Source: an uncultured Luminiphilus sp.
Lineage (GTDB): Bacteria; Pseudomonadota; Gammaproteobacteria; Pseudomonadales; Halieaceae
Direction of reading: 5' to 3'
Length of the DNA stretch: 32,131 nt
Assembly: GCA_938085095.1 (NCBI GenBank)
Contig: CALKEI010000103.1
Coordinates: forward strand, 1-32,131
The notes below the pieces were generated by a model, which was not told where the DNA came from, made no database searches, and saw only the letters and a program-made list of their open reading frames with translations. The translations under genes were made by a program, and so were the position numbers. Shown in pieces: positions 31,505 through 32,131 of this stretch. Each line of letters starts with the position of its first letter. The first letter of the stretch is position 1.

Positions 31505-32131
31505 GTGCGGAACCGACGACCCCCTTCCTTTCTTCGCCGGCTCTATTCGCTGATGCTGCGTCTGCTGGTGCCTTTATTGCTGCTTCGCTTGCTTTGGCGC
31601 AGTCGCGGTAATGCCGGATACCGCGCGCAAATCTGGCACCGGATTGGTCTCTATGGTCGGCACCGGCCGGCACTCGCGCGCGAGCGGGTATGGGTGCACG
31701 CGGTGTCGGTTGGCGAAACCCTCGCCATCATCCCCCTTATTGAGCGGCTACTTGCAGAGCGACCCGAAGCGCGAGTGCTCATTACGTCGACAACGCCAAC
31801 GGGCGCCGAGCAGGTCCGCCAGAAGCTGGGTGACAGGGTCGACTGGGATTGGGTTCCCTTCGACACTCCTGGCGCGGTAAGACGCTTTTTTGCACATTGG
31901 CACCCTACACTCGGTGTGCTGGTCGAAACCGAAATCTGGCCGAATCTGGTTACCCATGCGGCTGCCCGAGGGGTGCCCATGGTGCTGCTGAATGCCCGAT
32001 TGTCCAAGCGGTCAGCTCGAGGGTACGCGCGTGTCGCCGGATTAACCCGGCCTACGCTGGCTTGTCTTTCGGGTGTTGCGGCACAAGGTAGGGCAGATGC
32101 GCGTCGGCTCCGCATACTGGGCGTGAACCCG
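31505..32131 (+). CDS. waaA: 3-deoxy-D-manno-octulosonic acid transferase, N-terminal part (right-truncated)
   Basis: WaaA adds Kdo residues from CMP-Kdo to lipid IVA, the first step of LPS core synthesis at the inner membrane. The visible 209 codons run off the window. They show a basic hydrophobic N-terminal anchor (RRLYSLMLRLLVPLLLLRLL), then VWVHAVSVGETLAIIPLIE, VLITSTTPTGAEQV, VPFDTPGAVRRFF, LVETEIWPNLV and VLLNARLSKRSARGY, the standard N-terminal GT-B pattern of Kdo transferases. The likely start is GTG 31505; TTG 31499 is possible; no ATG fits without removing the anchor. The C-terminal domain cannot be judged. Confidence 0.93.
   Translation, partial: MRNRRPPSFLRRLYSLMLRLLVPLLLLRLLWRSRGNAGYRAQIWHRIGLYGRHRPALARERVWVHAVSVGETLAIIPLIERLLAERPEARVLITSTTPTGAEQVRQKLGDRVDWDWVPFDTPGAVRRFFAHWHPTLGVLVETEIWPNLVTHAAARGVPMVLLNARLSKRSARGYARVAGLTRPTLACLSGVAAQGRADARRLRILGVNP

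Overview
The window looks like a chromosomal segment of a free-living, aerobic, GC-rich gammaproteobacterium. From memory, the gene order resembles Pseudomonas and its marine relatives (Cellvibrionales/Halieaceae-like). Two blocks match remembered Pseudomonas synteny: coxB-coxA-ctaG-coxC-(small membrane gene)-SURF1-(small Sco-like gene), and polA-engB-cytochrome c5-cytochrome c4-dsbA. The glnE-ilvE pair leading into cell-surface glycan genes is also familiar. I saw no rRNA, tRNA, CRISPR array, insertion sequence, prophage or integrase. The exact taxon is an inference.

Layout. (1) 1-177: the 3' end of a YheV-like zinc-ribbon gene, then a regulatory region with a clear TATAAT. (2) 391-7302: a caa3-type cytochrome c oxidase locus (CoxB with a fused cytochrome c domain, CoxA, the CtaG copper chaperone, CoxC, a strong terminator, a divergent small twin-membrane-helix gene, SURF1, a Sco-like protein and Sco). 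The heme A genes ctaA and ctaB, often found just before Sco in this arrangement, are absent. (3) 7307-12690: polA, engB (minus strand), periplasmic cytochromes c5 and c4, and a DsbA-type thiol oxidoreductase with a CGHC active site. (4) 12691-19171: an Lrp/AsnC regulator divergent from leuA, a DUF6279-like lipoprotein, ilvD and argA. (5) 19357-24077: glnE, ilvE and an alpha/beta hydrolase. (6) 24074-27595: all four dTDP-L-rhamnose genes, arranged as convergent pairs, rmlD-rmlB (+) and rmlA-rmlC (-). (7) 27716-31458: a tightly coupled accessory cassette of a GT4 glycosyltransferase, a SAM methyltransferase and an alpha/alpha-toroid (prenyltransferase/cyclase-like) protein, closed by a second, convergent SAM methyltransferase. 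(8) 31505-end: the start of waaA (Kdo transferase).

How the parts fit. The left half is respiratory: assembly of the CuA and CuB/heme centres (CtaG, SURF1, Sco, possibly the Sco-like protein), the soluble c-type cytochromes that can feed such an oxidase, and a periplasmic thiol enzyme. The middle is amino-acid and nitrogen metabolism: LeuA, IlvD and IlvE for branched-chain amino acids, ArgA for arginine, GlnE for glutamine synthetase control. The right part is envelope glycan synthesis: dTDP-rhamnose supply, a glycosyltransferase, methyltransferases and waaA. The best candidate for an undescribed system is the 27716-31458 cassette. It sits between rhamnose synthesis and the lipid A-Kdo gene and may add and methylate a sugar on a surface glycan or lipid; its product cannot be read from the sequence.
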